A DNA stretch of 40,659 nt. Origin: Firmicutes bacterium UBA2598. Its GTDB lineage: Bacteria > Bacillota > PH28-bin88. The stretch covers positions 1-40,659 of the forward strand of contig DDKM01000067.1 in NCBI GenBank assembly GCA_002339345.1, written 5' to 3'. The translations under genes and the position numbers were made by a program. Positions 26,093-34,871 of this stretch are shown piece after piece (position 1 is the first letter of the stretch; every line of letters starts with the position of its first letter). Below the pieces are notes generated by a model. That model was not told the origin of the DNA. It saw only the letters and a list, made by a program, of their open reading frames with translations, and did not search any database.

Positions 26093-27226
26093 ATGATCAG
26101 AGAGCATAGGCTCAGTCCAATTCTGAAATGGGCAGGAGGTAAGGAAAAGGAACTGGGGTTTATCTTACCAAATCTACCCAGGCAGTTTACCAATTATTAC
26201 GAACCCTTTGTTGGGGGCGGTGCAGTATTCTTTTCCCTTACAGCACCGGAAATGTATATTAATGATAAGTCTGAAGAGCTAATCAGGCTGTACAGGATGG
26301 TGCAGGAGCAAAACAACGAATTCTTCGACTGCCTCCAGGCCATCCACCACAATTGGTTGAAATTGACGGAAGTGGTGCTTAACAATGGTCCTGCTTTAGT
26401 TGATTTATACCAGAAATTCGCAAAGGACATTTACCCTCGGTCCCTGGTGGAGGACTGGATAGAGGAATATGTGCTGCAAAAGGCCGCAGAATTTAACGGA
26501 GTGTTATCCTCTAGCTTCCACTTGCATTTGGATAATTTTATCCATGAAATTATCAAAAATTTAGTTAGCAAAATTACCCGGATGAAAAAAATTGCCGCCC
26601 AAAGGGGTGTTTTAAACCATCGGGACATTATCGATAATATCGAAAGTGCCTTTAAGAGCGCCTTCTACATGCACCTGCGCTACCTGTACAACAACCTGGA
26701 CAAGTATGCCATATCTGCCGGAACAGGTTGTGCCATTTATTACTTCATCCGTGAGTATTGCTACTCATCCATGTTTCGATACAATCAAAACGGTCAATTC
26801 AACGTACCCTATGGCGGGATTTCCTATAATCGCAAAGACTTTGCCAAAAAAATCGAGTATCTGGGTTCCAGGGTTTTACATGAACACATGGGCAAGGCAA
26901 AAATTCATTGTTTAGATTTTGAAGAATTTCTTGACCTGACCAATCCTACAACAACAGATTTTATCTTTTTGGACCCCCCTTACGACAGCGATTTCAGCAC
27001 CTATGCCCAAATGTCCTTCGATCGAAGGGACCACCAACGTTTGGCTGACTACTTACTGCATAAATGTAAGGCAAAGTTTATGCTGGTAATTAAGAGCACC
27101 GGTTTTATCACCGATTTGTATGGGAATTCCGGCTTAAATGTGCGTTCCTTTGACAAGACTTATCTGGTAAGCTTCCAGAACAGAAACAACAAGGACGCTG
27201 AGCACCTAATGATCACTAATTATTAA
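26093..27226 (+). CDS. dam: D12-class DNA adenine-N6 methyltransferase
   Basis: A 377-residue Dam/DpnM-type methyltransferase transferring a methyl group from S-adenosylmethionine to adenine in DNA, probably within GATC judging from relatives. Motifs are LKWAGGKEKEL near the start, YYEPFVGGGAVFF (AdoMet site), the catalytic DPPY at about Asp294 followed by DSDF, and a C-terminal KSTGFI segment. No restriction enzyme gene is adjacent, so it may be an orphan. It is lower in GC than its neighbours, suggesting transfer. Its stop overlaps the end of the convergent ligase gene by 11 bases. Sequence specificity is not certain. Confidence 0.88.
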   Translation: MIREHRLSPILKWAGGKEKELGFILPNLPRQFTNYYEPFVGGGAVFFSLTAPEMYINDKSEELIRLYRMVQEQNNEFFDCLQAIHHNWLKLTEVVLNNGPALVDLYQKFAKDIYPRSLVEDWIEEYVLQKAAEFNGVLSSSFHLHLDNFIHEIIKNLVSKITRMKKIAAQRGVLNHRDIIDNIESAFKSAFYMHLRYLYNNLDKYAISAGTGCAIYYFIREYCYSSMFRYNQNGQFNVPYGGISYNRKDFAKKIEYLGSRVLHEHMGKAKIHCLDFEEFLDLTNPTTTDFIFLDPPYDSDFSTYAQMSFDRRDHQRLADYLLHKCKAKFMLVIKSTGFITDLYGNSGLNVRSFDKTYLVSFQNRNNKDAEHLMITNY

Positions 27227-28166
27227 ATGGTTTAACTCTACACTCCTCCGGCGGTACGGTGGTAAAACCCTCGATGGTAGGTTGTCTTAGCGCTCCACCC
27301 TCCGTCCATTCGGCATACTTCACTTTGACGGTCAATTGGGGCTGAACCCAAAGGGCATCCCGGTGGCGTTCCGGTTTGTTCACAAAGGGCGGTTTTGGCA
27401 CCGCCATCGGGCGTAAAGCAGCTGTAAGCTCCCGCCAGTCATGTTGGGTCATTTTACCGGCCCCGGCATGACCTATGTACCACAGCTTTCCTTCCTTGTC
27501 GTACAAACCCAGCAAAATGGAATTGATGATCTCGCCGCGCAAGGTAAAACCCCCGATCACCGCAATCAGGTCCCGGTAGTTTTTGACCTTCAGCCAAACA
27601 TCCCTCTCCTGTGCAATATAGTAGGGGGACTGTTTCTGTTTTACCACTATCCCTTCCATGCCATAATCCTTCATCACCGTCCACAAGGCCTGGCTATCGC
27701 TTTCCGAAGAAACAATTTGCACATGCTCATTGGGCCTAAGGACATTGGCGAGTATTTCCGTTCTTTCACTAAATGGTAGTGTATTGATCCATTGGCCGTT
27801 CAGGTAGATGATATCGAACACCATGTAGATAATGGGTACCGACTTTCTTACTGCCTCAACCCTTTCCAGGCGGGTGACGCCGTCCCGGCGCATCACTTCA
27901 CGAAAGGAAGGCTTGCCGTCCGGTCCCAGAGCGATGACTTCCCCATCCAGGATCACAGAGCCCGCATCGCAGAAGGACGGAACATCGGTGATTTCCGGAT
28001 AGTGGAGGGTGCGCTCCCGAAGCTTGCGGTTAAATAAGCGAACCTGCGGTTTTTCATGGTATGTCAGCACCCGCACACCGTCCCATTTTACTTGGGCAAT
28101 CCAATGGTTGCCCTTCGGGATGGTGGAACTGCTTTTCGGCTCCATTGGAATGATCGGCTGGAGCAA
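27216..28166 (-). CDS. ligD: ATP-dependent DNA ligase (LigD-type ligase domain)
   Basis: A 316-residue ligase seen as a free-standing protein. The adenylation motif I KWDGVR carries the nucleophile lysine (about Lys27), motif III (YMVFDIIYLNG) and motif IV (EGIVVK) follow, and motif V is WLKVK. An OB-like domain makes up the last third (about residues 210-316). In non-homologous end joining this seals the final nick. The start is TTG 28166 with a GGGGTGA ribosome binding site; an in-frame ATG lies 7 codons inside. It is divergent from the LigD-type polymerase gene across 67 bases, so the two halves of LigD are split. No ku gene is in the window. Confidence 0.9.
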   Translation of the reverse strand: MLQPIIPMEPKSSSTIPKGNHWIAQVKWDGVRVLTYHEKPQVRLFNRKLRERTLHYPEITDVPSFCDAGSVILDGEVIALGPDGKPSFREVMRRDGVTRLERVEAVRKSVPIIYMVFDIIYLNGQWINTLPFSERTEILANVLRPNEHVQIVSSESDSQALWTVMKDYGMEGIVVKQKQSPYYIAQERDVWLKVKNYRDLIAVIGGFTLRGEIINSILLGLYDKEGKLWYIGHAGAGKMTQHDWRELTAALRPMAVPKPPFVNKPERHRDALWVQPQLTVKVKYAEWTEGGALRQPTIEGFTTVPPEECRVKPFNN

Positions 28167-28233
28167 TCTATTTCACCCCGTAAGGTAGGATGGCTAGCCG
28201 GATAATAACACCTTTGGAAGACAAGACTACACT

Positions 28234-29154
28234 ATGGTGGTAAGGATGGAGGAACTGTTCGTCCGCGTCCATGATCAAGAAATTCGGATTAGCAATCCAA
28301 ACAAAGCCTTGTGGCCAGAGCCGCGCATCACTAAACTGGACTATATCAATTATTTGCTTAGTGTAGCGGATTTTTTGTTGCCGTATACCAGAGACCGGCT
28401 GCTGATGATCTGGTGTTTCCCCGACGGGATAGAGGGTAAAAGGATTGTGCGGAAAGCCATACCCAGCTTTGCTCCCGAGTGGGTACCGCGGTTCCATTAC
28501 AAGGATAAATACTGGATCTTGTTGAATGACACACCTACCTTGGTTTGGCTGGGCAACCTGGCTGCCCTGGAACTGCATGTCCCCTTCGACACCTGCCACC
28601 GGATCAATTACCCCACCGAATTGGTATTTGACCTTGACCCCATGGACGTGGATAACTTTGACCTGGTGCGGGAAATAGCCCTGGAACTCAAGGAACTGCT
28701 TGACTCTTTACACCTATTCAGCATTCCCAAGACCTCCGGGGCCACAGGGCTGCAGATCTATGTACCGGTAGAGCCAAAATACTCCTTTGAGGATGCGCGA
28801 AAGATTAACCAGTTCATTGCCAGATATTTGGCCGAAAAAAAGCCCGCCAAGATTACTCTGGAACGGGCTATCCAGAACAGAGGCCAAAAATTGTATTTCG
28901 ACTATTTGCAGTTGTGGAAGATGAGAACACTGCCCGCCCCTTATTCCGCCCGCGCCATAGCCGGCGGAAGGGTATCCATGCCCGTTACCTGGGAGGAAGT
29001 GGCGAAGGGATTCCATAATTCCCATTTCACCATGCTCAATGCCGCGGAACGTCTCCGGCAGGTGGGGGACCTGTTCAGTCCAGTCACGACAGAAAAGAAA
29101 AAATACCGGCAAAGCCTGGATCATATTTTGGCATTTATCAAAGGCATATCATAG
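28234..29154 (+). CDS. ligD: LigD-type primase-polymerase
   Basis: A 306-residue archaeo-eukaryotic-type primase-polymerase of the LigD PolDom family, which fills and extends DNA ends during end joining, often with ribonucleotides. The metal-binding acidic motif is FDLDPMD (about residue 134), the nucleotide-contact motif is KTSGATGLQIYVPV, and GQKLYFDYLQLWKMRTLPAPYSARA is conserved downstream. Many LigD enzymes have His where Gln is here (GLQ), but Firmicute relatives may share Gln. The start is ATG 28234 or ATG 28246. It is divergent from the ligase gene, and a shared 67-base promoter region is likely. Confidence 0.88.
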   Translation: MVVRMEELFVRVHDQEIRISNPNKALWPEPRITKLDYINYLLSVADFLLPYTRDRLLMIWCFPDGIEGKRIVRKAIPSFAPEWVPRFHYKDKYWILLNDTPTLVWLGNLAALELHVPFDTCHRINYPTELVFDLDPMDVDNFDLVREIALELKELLDSLHLFSIPKTSGATGLQIYVPVEPKYSFEDARKINQFIARYLAEKKPAKITLERAIQNRGQKLYFDYLQLWKMRTLPAPYSARAIAGGRVSMPVTWEEVAKGFHNSHFTMLNAAERLRQVGDLFSPVTTEKKKYRQSLDHILAFIKGIS

Positions 29155-29407
29155 GTGGATCGTTGCGCGCCACCAGATCACCCGTCATCTTTCAAGATTG
29201 GGAGAATGGTAGCACCCTTTCCCATTGAAACAATTCCTGGATCGCCACATAACGCCTGGGAAGGGTTTGGCGCGGAAAAGCCTGCCGCCCCGTACAGGCG
29301 ACAAGGCCTCGTCCGCTCCTATTAACAGCCGGGCATGTTCTGATCGCGGAAAATTTCAAAAAATGTCGGCCAAAAGAAGGAAAATACATATAATTTGTGG
29401 TAAATTG

Positions 29408-31351
29408 TTACGCTGGGGGTATTAGTTCATAACGCTCCTGTGAAGCACATAACTTCTCGTAGCACCTGCTGTACATTTGCACCACATCGATAAACACGGC
29501 GTGACTCCAGGTCAAGGGCGCTACCGATTTCGGCTCGCCTCCCGGCGTAAGTTGCTCCGCCAGGACACCGCTTTCCAGGGCGTGGTCCAGTGCCCACCGG
29601 AGGTATTTGGTGGCCTGCTGGAGATGCTCCGGAGCCCGGGCAGTAAGCATTCTCCATCGTCCTGCCCAGAGGGTGCAAATAACCCAGGGATTGGCCTTTC
29701 CCCCGCCGTAAAAGTACTGATCCCCAATGTATCGGCATATGCCGCCCTGATTGTCGGCTTCCAATTCGGCAATGACCTTTTCCATGGTACTTACCAGCAT
29801 GGGATCGTCTTCCGCCAGCACTCCGAAGTAGGGCAGGGTCAGGAGACTGGCGTCCAGGGTCCTGTCATTCAAACCCCTGACGAAAGAATTCAATTGCCGG
29901 TCATAAAGGTGCTGGCGCATGCCTTCCAATATTTGCTGCCTACGCTCGGTATAGCGCTGCTCCGCATTCCGGTTGCCGAAAAGCCCGGCAAAATAGGCAG
30001 CCGCTTCCAGTCCGGCACACACGGTGGCGCAAGTATAGGTAAAAATACCTAAACGCTCTTCCCAGGGATCATAACTGGGCCTGGGAAGCTTCAATTCCGG
30101 CTGGTAATAGCTTGCCAGAAAGTTGCCGGCCCGTTGGATGAGGTTCGGGTAAATTTCGGCCATGAAAGGTAAGTCGCGGGATTTTTCATAATACGCCTTC
30201 AAGGCCCACAATACCAGCGCCGTTTCATCCTCCTGGATGGGAAGTTGCTCTTCGCCGTTTTGATACCAGGGGTGCCAGCTGGAACCCAGGGTACCGTTGG
30301 GGTTATACTTGTGCAAAAGATAGCCGCCGGCGGTCAAGGCATTATTCACGAACTGGAAAAAAGGTTTAGTCAGCTGGTCGTAACCGGCATCAATCAACGC
30401 TTTGGCCACGAACGCCCCGTCACGGGGCCAGACGTAGGAGTAGTGATCGAGGTTGAAGGCCATAATGTCAGTGTCGTTTGCGGCAATGATGGCTCCGTGC
30501 CGGTCCATATGGGCCGCCGTGATAAACAAGCTCAAGTCGTACTCTTCCCTCATTTTCCCGAAAACTCCCGGCAGCGCTTGCGGTTTTAGCCAGGAACGCC
30601 AGTAGTAATCCACACGCCGCAGCAATTCTCCCGCTCCCCGCGTTACCACGTATTCATTCAGCCTGCGAATTTCCTGGTAGTTGGGCCCCACCACCAACCA
30701 GTAATACATTTTCTTGCTCTGTTGCGACCCCAAATACAGGCTGAAACCGATCGTACTGTCCACCGAACCCTGGGCGATGGGGTTTCCCTGTAATGACCCG
30801 TCTTCGGCATCCCGCCAGGTACCCTCTGCTCCTTTAAAACGCTTGGTGCCGGTGGAGAACTCGAAAACCCCCACTTGCTTGCTACCGCCGTTGGCTAAAA
30901 TGTAAGTTTTATCCTTGTAATGATAGATCGCTTTTAACTGGGGATCGTACAGAGCGGTACAAGCCACATCGGATTCATCTATAGCGAAATCATGGGTCAG
31001 GTAAACTTTGATTTCACCTTCCGGACCGAAGTTTTTTACTTCTATTTCCTGGAGGTAAATATTTTCTATGTAATGTATTGCTTGAGCAATTTTCAATTCT
31101 ACCTGTAGCCCCGGGTGTTTTCCCCAAACCTCGGTGACAAAGGTACCCGCGCGGTATCCCAACCGCCAATCCCAGCCATGGTCGTCACACCAGGCAAATC
31201 TGCCGTCCCGGAAAACGCCCAAGCTGTTTTTATTCCCGTTGATGTGGTTCTTGCTTCCCACGTAAGGGTAATAAAAATCCCGCATATTCAAATACCTGTC
31301 GAACCCCACGAAGAACTTGTGATTGCTTAAAACCAGTGGGCGCAAGCTCAT
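29408..31351 (-). CDS. GH15 glucoamylase-like glycoside hydrolase
   Basis: A 647-residue family 15 hydrolase (glucoamylase/glucodextranase/trehalase group) acting on alpha-glucosidic bonds. A beta-sandwich N-terminal domain (about residues 1-260) is followed by an alpha/alpha barrel. YSYVWPRDGA lies near residue 305, the probable general acid is the first Glu of QEDETAL (Glu374), and the general base is Glu599 in GVLAEQLTPGG, before PLTWSHA. No signal peptide is visible, so it is probably cytoplasmic and acts on stored glucan or trehalose. GGGAGGG precedes the ATG. It is divergent from the small ORF and GH57 gene with only 20 bases between starts. Confidence 0.9.
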   Translation of the reverse strand: MSLRPLVLSNHKFFVGFDRYLNMRDFYYPYVGSKNHINGNKNSLGVFRDGRFAWCDDHGWDWRLGYRAGTFVTEVWGKHPGLQVELKIAQAIHYIENIYLQEIEVKNFGPEGEIKVYLTHDFAIDESDVACTALYDPQLKAIYHYKDKTYILANGGSKQVGVFEFSTGTKRFKGAEGTWRDAEDGSLQGNPIAQGSVDSTIGFSLYLGSQQSKKMYYWLVVGPNYQEIRRLNEYVVTRGAGELLRRVDYYWRSWLKPQALPGVFGKMREEYDLSLFITAAHMDRHGAIIAANDTDIMAFNLDHYSYVWPRDGAFVAKALIDAGYDQLTKPFFQFVNNALTAGGYLLHKYNPNGTLGSSWHPWYQNGEEQLPIQEDETALVLWALKAYYEKSRDLPFMAEIYPNLIQRAGNFLASYYQPELKLPRPSYDPWEERLGIFTYTCATVCAGLEAAAYFAGLFGNRNAEQRYTERRQQILEGMRQHLYDRQLNSFVRGLNDRTLDASLLTLPYFGVLAEDDPMLVSTMEKVIAELEADNQGGICRYIGDQYFYGGGKANPWVICTLWAGRWRMLTARAPEHLQQATKYLRWALDHALESGVLAEQLTPGGEPKSVAPLTWSHAVFIDVVQMYSRCYEKLCASQERYELIPPA

Positions 31352-31371
31352 CCCTCCCGGAGGTGTATTCG

Positions 31372-31620
31372 GTGAAACTCGAACTGCTAGTCCAAAACCC
31401 CTATTCTATTTTTATTCTTTTGCTGGACTCCCCTGGAGCCAAGCCGGTAGTCTTGGAGGACGCCGCCGGCAGCAGAAGAATTGCTGAAACAGGGCAATAC
31501 TTTGCAGTACAACCGGACACCCGTTATCATGCCTGGCTGGTGGAAAACCCGGAGATTCAAGCAGTGGTTAACACCCCCCGAGCTGCCCTTTCCCTGAAAG
31601 GAGCTGGTTTTTCTGGCTAA
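31372..31620 (+). CDS. small 82-residue protein before GH57, unrecognised
   Basis: GTG 31372 with GGAGGTG (31359-31365) 6 bases ahead; the upstream in-frame GTG at 31336 lies inside the divergent GH15 gene and is less likely. The product looks like a small beta-rich domain (LELLVQNPYSIFILLLD, QYFAVQPDTRYHAWLVENP) ending in a short tail. It recalls small sugar-binding or DUF4912-type modules seen beside GH57 genes, but I cannot name the family. It overlaps the proposed CTG start of the GH57 gene by 8 bases, implying coupled translation. Confidence 0.6.
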   Translation: MKLELLVQNPYSIFILLLDSPGAKPVVLEDAAGSRRIAETGQYFAVQPDTRYHAWLVENPEIQAVVNTPRAALSLKGAGFSG

Positions 31621-33067
31621 AGTCATCCTGCTGTTACATGCTCACTTACCGGATGTTCGGGAGGAAGGGGCTCTGGAAGAGCGCTGGTTTTTTGAAGCGT
31701 TGGCTGATAGCTACCTCCCTTTACTGCATAAATTCGAACAATTGAGTAATATTTCCTGCTTCCAGGTAGTTTTTTCCGTATCCCCGACGCTGCTGGAAAT
31801 GCTGCAAGACCAAAAGTTCGGCCAGCGGTTTGTCCGGTACCTGGACATGCGGCTGGACCTGGCCTGCCAACAAATGGACCGGTGCCGCGGGATACCGGAA
31901 TACGATGTGCTTTCCCGGTTTTATTACGACCGGTTTGCCGCCATCAGAGAGCAGTTCCTGCAAAAAGGGCCAGTGATCGAGCGCCTGAAAGCCCTCCAGC
32001 AGCAAGGGTTTCTGGAATTGATCACGACCTGCGCCACCCACGGCTACCTGCCGCTATTATCCGAGGAAGCCCGTTACACGCAGATCCGGGTTGGCCTGGA
32101 AGCCTTTCGGCGGGCCTTTGGTTTTAAGGCCATGGGTTTTTGGCTGCCGGAATGCGGCTACACGCCCGGGGTGGAGGAGATGCTGTCCCGGGAGGGGATA
32201 AATTTTTTCGTTGTTGACGAACATGCCTTTACCACCGCCTGGCCACCCCTGGTACCGGGTGCTGCCGCCCGCGTCGGTAGCGTCACTGTTTTTAACCGTG
32301 ATAAGCAGGCCTCGGAGATGGTCTGGAATGCCCAGAGTGGCTACCCTTCCCACCCTCATTACCGGGATTTTTACCGGGATCTGGGTTTTGATTTTCCGGG
32401 GGCTGTAGAGGAGGAGTTCCGGCACAATTTTACGGGTTTAAAATACCAGCGCATTACAGGGAAGACCGAATGCAAAGAAGCCTACCTTTTCCGGGTAGCC
32501 GAAAAACAGGCTGCCCTGGACGCCCACCATTATGCCGAATACCTAAACAGCCGGCCTGACGAGGTGGTGGTATTGCCCTTTGACGCCGAATTATTTGGTC
32601 ACTGGTGGTTTGAAGGACCCGAATTTTTGTACCATTTCCTCCCGCGAATCCAGACCGTTTCCCCATTGGAGTTTTCTCCCCGTCAACAGGCCGACCTCTG
32701 CCATACCAGCTGGGGACGGGGAGGTTATAGCGAAGTCTGGTTGAACCCTAAAAACGATTGGATTTATCACGAATTGAGGAGCCTGGAGCATCGTTACCAT
32801 TCCTGGCCCGGCAGGCTGACCAGGGAACAAACAACGCTGTGGGGCCTGGGTATGCGGGCGCTGCTGGGCATGGAAGACAGCGACTGGGCGTTTATTCTGG
32901 ACGCAGGCACGGCGGTAGACTTCGCCCGCCGCAAGCTGGCGCAATACGCCCGGCAGGCCCGGAAGGTTCTGGAGTTGTTGGAAGAGGGTGGGAGCGCTCC
33001 ACCACCTTTAAACCCGGGGCAAGGAGTGCCTTTCCCCTGGTTGGAGGAATGCTTATGCGCGTGCTGA
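31613..33067 (+). CDS. GH57 glycoside hydrolase (branching enzyme type)
   Basis: A 484-residue GH57 protein. Motif 1 HAHLPD occurs at the N-terminus, the nucleophile Glu180 is in FWLPECGY, the acid Asp324 in FDAELFGHWWFEGP, and a SLEHRYHSW-type motif follows. A C-terminal helical region is present, so a 1,4-alpha-glucan branching enzyme or 4-alpha-glucanotransferase is likely. The frame opens only after a stop at 31595. An AAGGAG (31598-31603) sits 9 bases before CTG 31613, which gives AKVILLLHAHLPD. TTG 31700 would delete motif 1, so I use the CTG, a rare start. It overlaps the GT4 gene by 13 bases. Confidence 0.88.
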   Translation: MAKVILLLHAHLPDVREEGALEERWFFEALADSYLPLLHKFEQLSNISCFQVVFSVSPTLLEMLQDQKFGQRFVRYLDMRLDLACQQMDRCRGIPEYDVLSRFYYDRFAAIREQFLQKGPVIERLKALQQQGFLELITTCATHGYLPLLSEEARYTQIRVGLEAFRRAFGFKAMGFWLPECGYTPGVEEMLSREGINFFVVDEHAFTTAWPPLVPGAAARVGSVTVFNRDKQASEMVWNAQSGYPSHPHYRDFYRDLGFDFPGAVEEEFRHNFTGLKYQRITGKTECKEAYLFRVAEKQAALDAHHYAEYLNSRPDEVVVLPFDAELFGHWWFEGPEFLYHFLPRIQTVSPLEFSPRQQADLCHTSWGRGGYSEVWLNPKNDWIYHELRSLEHRYHSWPGRLTREQTTLWGLGMRALLGMEDSDWAFILDAGTAVDFARRKLAQYARQARKVLELLEEGGSAPPPLNPGQGVPFPWLEECLCAC

Positions 33068-34182
33068 TGCTCAGTTTTGAGTATCCTCCCCACATCAGCG
33101 GGGGCCTGGGCAACCATGTCTATTATCTTTCCACCAATCTGGTATCCCTGGGCCACCAGGTAACGGTGGTCACATCTCGACAGAACGGGACAGCGGAGGA
33201 GGAAATCCGGCAAGGCGTTAAGGTATTGCGGGTCGCGTACCATCCGGAGGGAGATATGCCCCAGCAGGTCGCCAACTTTAACCGTGCGGCATCAACCCTG
33301 GATCCCGGGCACTTTGACGTGATCCATGCCCATGACTGGCTGGTAAAGGACGCCGCCTTAATTTACGCCGCTCGCTATCCCCTGGTAGTAACCATTCATG
33401 CCACGGAATACGGTCGCAATCACGGCCTGAAAACGCCCATGCACCATTTTATCCACCGCCAGGAATGGGAGTTGGCGCAAAAGGCACGGGAATTGATTAC
33501 CTGCAGTCGCTATATGCAGCAAGAAGTGTTCCAGCTATTTCAAAAGGATTCCACTGTTATTCCCAACGGGGTTAAAATATTCCCTCCCCAGGAGGTGACC
33601 CCTTTTTCTCACCCATGCGTATTTTTCATTGGCCGCCTGGTTTATGAAAAGGGGGTACAAACGGTAATCAAGGCCTTGCCCCAGGTTTTAAAATATTATC
33701 CAGACTGCAGATTCCTGATCGGCGGAAGAGGTTATTACGAAGGCCAACTGCGCCAGCAAGCCCGGGAATTGGGAGTGGAAGGCAATGTTTTCTTTTTAGG
33801 CTTCCTTGCGGAATACTGGCGCCGGGTCTACACCAGTCAAAGCCTGGTAACGGTGGTCCCCAGCCTTTACGAACCCTTTGGTATTGTGGCCCTGGAGGCT
33901 ATGGCAGAGGGCACACCGGTAATTGTGGCCAATACCGGCGGCCTGGCCGAAATCGTCAATCACAACGTGGATGGATTGAAGTTCCCCCCGGGCAACAGCA
34001 GTGCCCTGGCTGATCAATTACTAAGAAACCTTCACGATTGGGAAGTGGGGGGTATTTTGCGGGAAACCTTGGCGAAGAACGCTTTGGTTAAGCTCAAGCG
34101 TGAATATGATTGGGAGCAGATAGCCAGACAGACGGCGGAAATCTACCGCAAGTCCGCAGAAAGTAGACATGAACACGAATGA
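33055..34182 (+). CDS. GT4 family glycosyltransferase (glycogen synthase-like)
   Basis: A 375-residue GT-B fold glycosyltransferase. The N-terminal Rossmann domain starts MRVLMLSFEYPPHISGGLGNHVYYLS, a signature of ADP-glucose/UDP-glucose-using GT4 glucan synthases. The C-terminal domain has IGRLVYEKGVQTVIKAL and the EX7E motif EPFGIVALE (Glu273 and Glu281). ATG 33055 has GGAGGA (33043-33048) 6 bases ahead. It overlaps the GH57 end by 13 bases. With GH57 and GH15 it suggests synthesis, branching and breakdown of an intracellular alpha-glucan. Confidence 0.9.
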   Translation: MRVLMLSFEYPPHISGGLGNHVYYLSTNLVSLGHQVTVVTSRQNGTAEEEIRQGVKVLRVAYHPEGDMPQQVANFNRAASTLDPGHFDVIHAHDWLVKDAALIYAARYPLVVTIHATEYGRNHGLKTPMHHFIHRQEWELAQKARELITCSRYMQQEVFQLFQKDSTVIPNGVKIFPPQEVTPFSHPCVFFIGRLVYEKGVQTVIKALPQVLKYYPDCRFLIGGRGYYEGQLRQQARELGVEGNVFFLGFLAEYWRRVYTSQSLVTVVPSLYEPFGIVALEAMAEGTPVIVANTGGLAEIVNHNVDGLKFPPGNSSALADQLLRNLHDWEVGGILRETLAKNALVKLKREYDWEQIARQTAEIYRKSAESRHEHE

Positions 34183-34194
34183 GACGTTTTAAAG

Positions 34195-34450
34195 AAGAAT
34201 ACCCGGAAGTTATCCGCAGGTCAGGTAAGTGCCAATGGAGACGAACACCAGTGAACCGCTGATAAAGTGTCGAAAGCGTAGGGATGCCACCAAAACCGGA
34301 GGGGAGTCGTTAACCCGGGATAAATCTGGAGGAAACCTGTTTGCCTGCCATTATTAATATGCCAATATTTGCTTGTACAGGGAATAGAATGAGCTTGGCA
34401 AGTCGTAATTCCCATGGAAATGGAGGCCTCGAAGGGAGGGGAGCGGAGCT
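34195..34450 (+). other. non-coding, structured block; possible intron remnant
   Basis: This stretch has no gene signal, but shows the GAAA-rich, GC-paired texture of a structured RNA (for example GTGTCGAAAGCGTAGGG near 34267 and ACCGGAGGGGAGTCG near 34296). It resembles 5' portions of some bacterial group II introns from memory; no domain V or reverse transcriptase gene is present. The block passes into the truncated dehydrogenase at about 34500. Low confidence. Confidence 0.25.
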
Positions 34451-34499
34451 GGATGGGGAGTTGGATATTGTCGATTTACGGAATTATCTGATATCTATC

Positions 34500-34815
34500 C
34501 TGCCGCTGATGGTTTTGGAGGCGGAGCCGGGCATGCAAGTCTGGGAAGAGGAAATCTTCGGACCGGTCCGGTGTTTCAAAAAGGTTAGCGATCTGGCGGA
34601 GGCGGTGGAACTCATCAACCGGAGCACCTTTGGCCATACGGCGGTTATTTACACCGAGAACGGGGCCTGGGCCCGGGAGTTCATCCGCCGCGTCAATACC
34701 GGGCAGGTGGGCGTCAATGTGGGCACACCGGCTCCCATTGCCTTCTATCCCGTTGGCGGGCGGAAAACCAGTATGTACGGGGATATCCGCGGCAGGGGTC
34801 CCCGCAGTTATGCTA
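34500..34815 (+). pseudogene. aldehyde dehydrogenase C-terminal fragment
   Basis: About 105 residues match the C-terminal end of CoA-acylating aldehyde dehydrogenases, most like methylmalonate-semialdehyde dehydrogenase (MmsA): EEEIFGPVRCFKKV, EAVELINRSTFGHTAVIYT, NTGQVGVNVGTPAPIAFYPV and GGRKTSMYGDIRG. The catalytic Cys region and NAD-binding domain (some 370 residues) are missing. The upstream frame to 34341 has no similarity to the family. This is a truncated relic. A terminator overlaps its end at 34815-34840. Confidence 0.85.
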
Positions 34816-34840
34816 CCTGCAGTTCACCTGCAGGTTTTTT
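34815..34840 (+). terminator. intrinsic terminator
   Basis: Perfect 8-bp stem ACCTGCAG (34815-34822) with CTGCAGGT (34828-34835), a 5-base loop and a T-run. It lies at the end of the dehydrogenase relic, immediately before the arsR promoter. Confidence 0.88.
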
Positions 34841-34841
34841 C

Positions 34842-34871
34842 TTGACAAGGGCGGTCTATACCAAAGATAAT
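34842..34871 (+). promoter_or_regulatory. promoter and operator region of the ars operon
   Basis: TTGACA (34842-34847) and GATAAT (34866-34871) with 18 bases between. Downstream, an AT-rich segment with imperfect dyad symmetry (ATAT-GA-ATAT near 34887-34896) lies where an ArsR repressor would bind. Arsenite-induced derepression is the expected control, inferred from the adjacent arsR. Confidence 0.65.
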
